A DNA stretch of 6,997 bases from Methanobacteriota archaeon. Lineage in GTDB: Archaea; Thermoplasmatota; DTKX01; GCA-020343715. Under the pieces are notes generated by a model. It saw nothing but the letters and a program-made list of their open reading frames with translations. It was not told where the DNA came from and searched no databases. Both the position numbers and the translations under genes were made by a program. This document shows positions 5,023 through 6,997 of the stretch, piece by piece. How positions within the stretch are numbered: position 1 is the stretch's first letter; every line of letters begins with the position of its first letter. The stretch lies in the NCBI GenBank assembly GCA_030597775.1, contig JAUVRF010000087.1, positions 1 to 6,997 of the forward strand, read 5' to 3'.

Positions 5023-6997
5023 TCACTCGGGGATCCGGGGTCTCATCACGTAGGCCGCCACGGCAACAAGGACCACGACGGCGATCAGAAGGCCCAGGTA
5101 GATGGGCGTCCAGTTCTTGTATCGGGACGGGTCGGTCGGATAGTCGTCGTTGTCGTTGTCGTAACCATCACCATCCTTGTCCTTGTCCTCGGCGTCGGGG
5201 ATGCCGTCCCCGTCCATGTCGGGCAGAACGACGATGGTCGTGTCCCAACGGGTCTGTCCCCCGTCATCGTCGGACACGATGAGGATCACGTCGTATTCGC
5301 CCGTGGCCAGGTAGATGTGGGAGACGGACCGCTCCGTGGATGTGTCGAGGTCGCCGAAGTTCCAGGTGTAGAAGATCTCGTCCTCGGGCGAATCGTCCTC
5401 GGCCCACGCCGAGAAGGTTACGGCCTTGCCCACTGTGACCTGGGTGAGGTCCGCAGAGGCCCTGAGGTTCTTGGGCGGGACATTGTTCACCGTGATCATC
5501 ACGGCCGCCGGCGACGATATCGCACCGTCGCTGTCGATGGCCCGGAGGGTCACGCGGAACACTCCGTTGTCGACGTACCTGTGGTTGGGTTGCGAGTCGT
5601 ACTTGTCGTCCGGGTCCGAGCCGTCCCCGAAGTCCCAATGGAACGTCACGGTGTCCAAGGGACCCTTGTCGGTCGCCGACGCCGCGAACTGGACCGTGCC
5701 GTTCTCGTCGATCTGCGTGATGGCCACGGAGATGGTGGGCACCGGTGCGACGTTTTTCACCTCTATCACGAAGGGCTTGGAGGCCTGACCCCCGTCGTTG
5801 TCGGCCACGGTCACAAGGACGGTGAAGGTACCGTCCTGCATGAACTGGTGGGTCGGGTTCTGGGCGTTGGACTCGGTCCCGTCCCCGAAGTCCCAGGTGA
5901 CGGTGTGCTCGTCGAGCTCGCCGGGGTCGGTCCACTCGACCGTGAAGGCCACCTCGTCGCCCTCGTCGAGCTCGGTGATGTTCGCGGTCGCCGTCAATAT
6001 CGGACGGACGTTGGAGACCGCGACCCGGAAGGTGGTGGTGTTGGTCCCGCCGCTGTTGTCGGTCACGGTGAGGACCACTATGTAGTTGCCGTCATCGACG
6101 AACCCGTGGGTGGCGGCGAGCTGGTCGGACGTGCTCCCGTCGTCGAAGTCCCACAGGGCGGTGTGGGTGTCAAGGGGCCCGGGGTCATCGATCAGGGCGG
6201 TGGAGTTCACGACCTCTCCCTCCCTGATGTACTCCCTGTCCGCCCCCGCTTCCAGCCTGGGCGCAACGTTGTCCACGATGCCGTGGAGGGTGTAGGAGGC
6301 GACGCCGCCGTCGTCGTCCTGGACGGTGAGGGTCACGGTGAAGCAGCCGTCGTCCACGTAGAGGTGGTAGACCTCTTCCTGGTTGGACGACTCGCCATCA
6401 CCGAAGTTCCAGGTGTAGGACAGGTTCGCCGAGTCGAGGGGTGACGGATCACGACCCTCCGCCTGGAAGAACACGGTCATGTTCTCCTTGATGTGGTCCG
6501 GGGACGCCGCGACGGTGGCGTTGGGCGCCACGTTCAGCACAAGGACGTTCCGGGTGGTGGTACCGAAGTCCCCAGCATCGTCGGTGACGGTGAACGTCAC
6601 GGTGTAGGTCCCGTCATCATCGTACCCATGGGATGGGCGCCTGTCGATGGATGTGGTGCCATCTCCGAAGTCCCACTCGAACGTGTGGGTGTCGAACCTG
6701 CCAGTGTCGTTGAACGTACCCGTGAAGGTCACGGACCCTCCCTCGTCGAAGGGGTCCATCCGGGCTATGCTGGCCTCCGGGGCCGAGTTCAAGACGGTGA
6801 TCTCATTGGTAACTATGACCGAGGCGCCATCGTCATCGGTGACCCGGAGCGCCACGGTGTAATTCCCAGCCTGGTAGTACTGCCAGCTGACGTTCTGACG
6901 GGTCCCGTCCGCAGCGAAGACGAGGCCGTCGTAGTCGAAGTCCCAATCGAAGATGTGGGTGTCACGCTCGCCGGGGTCATCCACCGTCGAGTTGAAA
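5023..6997 (-). CDS. PKD-repeat surface protein, 5'-truncated, with DxDxDG stalk and C-terminal membrane anchor
   Basis: Reading leftward, the frame is open from the right edge (encoding FNST before the GTG at 6984) to the TGA at 5025-5023, so the N-terminus lies outside the window. The GTG at 6984 is inside a PKD domain and is not the start. Numbering from it, seven PKD domains are visible with core Trp at residues 14, 104, 192, 278, 364, 450 and 541. Most cores read WDFGDG and close with a VTDDDGG-type turn. Cores 1 (WDFDYD), 4 (WDFDDG) and 7 (WNFGDL) are divergent. Residues 589-621 carry DMDGDGIPD and KDGDGYDND, acidic turns like thrombospondin type 3 calcium-binding repeats. A single helix at ~627-647 with the tail RPRIPE anchors the protein, leaving the PKD rod outside. 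It is probably an adhesive or spacer surface protein. The only cysteine is C214, in the third repeat. Any N-terminal functional domain is missing from view. Confidence 0.87.
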   Translation of the reverse strand, partial: FNSTVDDPGERDTHIFDWDFDYDGLVFAADGTRQNVSWQYYQAGNYTVALRVTDDDGASVIVTNEITVLNSAPEASIARMDPFDEGGSVTFTGTFNDTGRFDTHTFEWDFGDGTTSIDRRPSHGYDDDGTYTVTFTVTDDAGDFGTTTRNVLVLNVAPNATVAASPDHIKENMTVFFQAEGRDPSPLDSANLSYTWNFGDGESSNQEEVYHLYVDDGCFTVTLTVQDDDGGVASYTLHGIVDNVAPRLEAGADREYIREGEVVNSTALIDDPGPLDTHTALWDFDDGSTSDQLAATHGFVDDGNYIVVLTVTDNSGGTNTTTFRVAVSNVRPILTATANITELDEGDEVAFTVEWTDPGELDEHTVTWDFGDGTESNAQNPTHQFMQDGTFTVLVTVADNDGGQASKPFVIEVKNVAPVPTISVAITQIDENGTVQFAASATDKGPLDTVTFHWDFGDGSDPDDKYDSQPNHRYVDNGVFRVTLRAIDSDGAISSPAAVMITVNNVPPKNLRASADLTQVTVGKAVTFSAWAEDDSPEDEIFYTWNFGDLDTSTERSVSHIYLATGEYDVILIVSDDDGGQTRWDTTIVVLPDMDGDGIPDAEDKDKDGDGYDNDNDDYPTDPSRYKNWTPIYLGLLIAVVVLVAVAAYVMRPRIPE
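5122..5220 (-). other. Acidic calcium-binding-type stalk (DxDxDG turns)
   Basis: This part of the PKD protein gene encodes residues 589-621, where DxDGDGxxD turns alternate with K/E residues and end in a YPTDPSRY segment just before the membrane helix. Such turns are known from thrombospondin type 3 repeats and bind calcium there. The codons are simple and repetitive (GAC/AAC-rich), so this is also a low-complexity DNA tract. Calcium binding here is inferred. Confidence 0.7.
5227..6997 (-). repeat. Tandem PKD domain array, seven copies, about 258-273 bp each
   Basis: The DNA shows a recurring segment related to CCGAAGTCCCA (+ strand), which encodes the WDFG core, at about 5354, 5627, 5885, 6143, 6401, 6665 and 6935. 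Spacings are 273, 258, 258, 258, 264 and 270 bp. Three consecutive intervals are exactly 258 bp (86 codons), so the middle copies are the most regular. Copies differ in much of their sequence, which suggests old duplication rather than a recent expansion. The copy at the right edge is incomplete. Confidence 0.85.

Noticed and set aside
5001..5024. Possible hairpin (GCAC...GTGC around CGATCG) just after the PKD protein stop codon
   Set aside because: The stem is only about four base pairs and no T-run follows, so it is not a credible terminator or structured RNA.
5122..5220. Short-period GTC/GTT repeats as a microsatellite or CRISPR-like array
   Set aside because: The pattern follows Asp/Asn codons of the DxDxDG stalk in frame, with no spacer-repeat structure.
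4843..6444. Long open frame (533 codons) on the + strand opposite the PKD protein gene
   Set aside because: Its translation is a low-complexity Val/Gly/Arg/His-rich mix with no domain, and it overlaps both clear PKD repeats and the amzA start on the other strand. GC-rich repetitive coding DNA often leaves such antisense frames open.
6982..6984. GTG on the - strand at 6984 as the true start of the PKD-repeat protein
   Set aside because: It lies in the middle of a PKD domain and the frame continues to the window edge, with residues (FNST) that match the other repeats.

Overview
This window looks like chromosomal DNA from a GC-rich archaeon, most likely a euryarchaeote or Thermoplasmatota-type lineage. 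That placement is an inference from four observations. The archaemetzincin protease family is largely archaeal and eukaryotic. TATA-like boxes sit about 26-27 bp upstream of GTG starts with no Shine-Dalgarno, which is the leaderless archaeal pattern. AGG arginine and ATA isoleucine codons are common despite high GC. Large PKD/cadherin-like surface proteins with a C-terminal membrane anchor are typical of such archaea. No RNA gene, transposon, CRISPR array or phage gene was seen, and no stretch over 300 bp lacks a gene.

Layout: four protein genes form two convergent pairs. On the + strand, positions 2-2533 hold the 3' part of a large surface protein (beta-propeller blades, five cadherin-like domains, one PKD domain, C-terminal membrane anchor). 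After a 52-bp gap with its own promoter comes 2586-4358, a seven-helix membrane protein with an extracellular clan GH-A-like glycoside hydrolase barrel. On the - strand, reading inward from the right edge, positions 6997-5023 hold the 3' part of a PKD-repeat surface protein (seven repeats visible, a DxDxDG calcium-type stalk, C-terminal anchor). A promoter in the 103-bp gap then precedes an archaemetzincin (amzA), 4919-4374. The two convergent inner genes end only 15 bp apart.

Three of the four proteins are predicted to sit in the membrane with their bulk outside the cell: two adhesin-like stalk proteins and a tethered putative sugar hydrolase. The fourth is a small zinc protease with no visible signal peptide. 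The region may serve the cell envelope, but nothing in the sequence links the four genes into one pathway. The most notable items are the membrane-fused GH-A-like protein, which lacks the usual Asn before its acid/base Glu, and the two leaderless promoters, one of which moves the archaemetzincin start 31 codons downstream of the longest reading frame.
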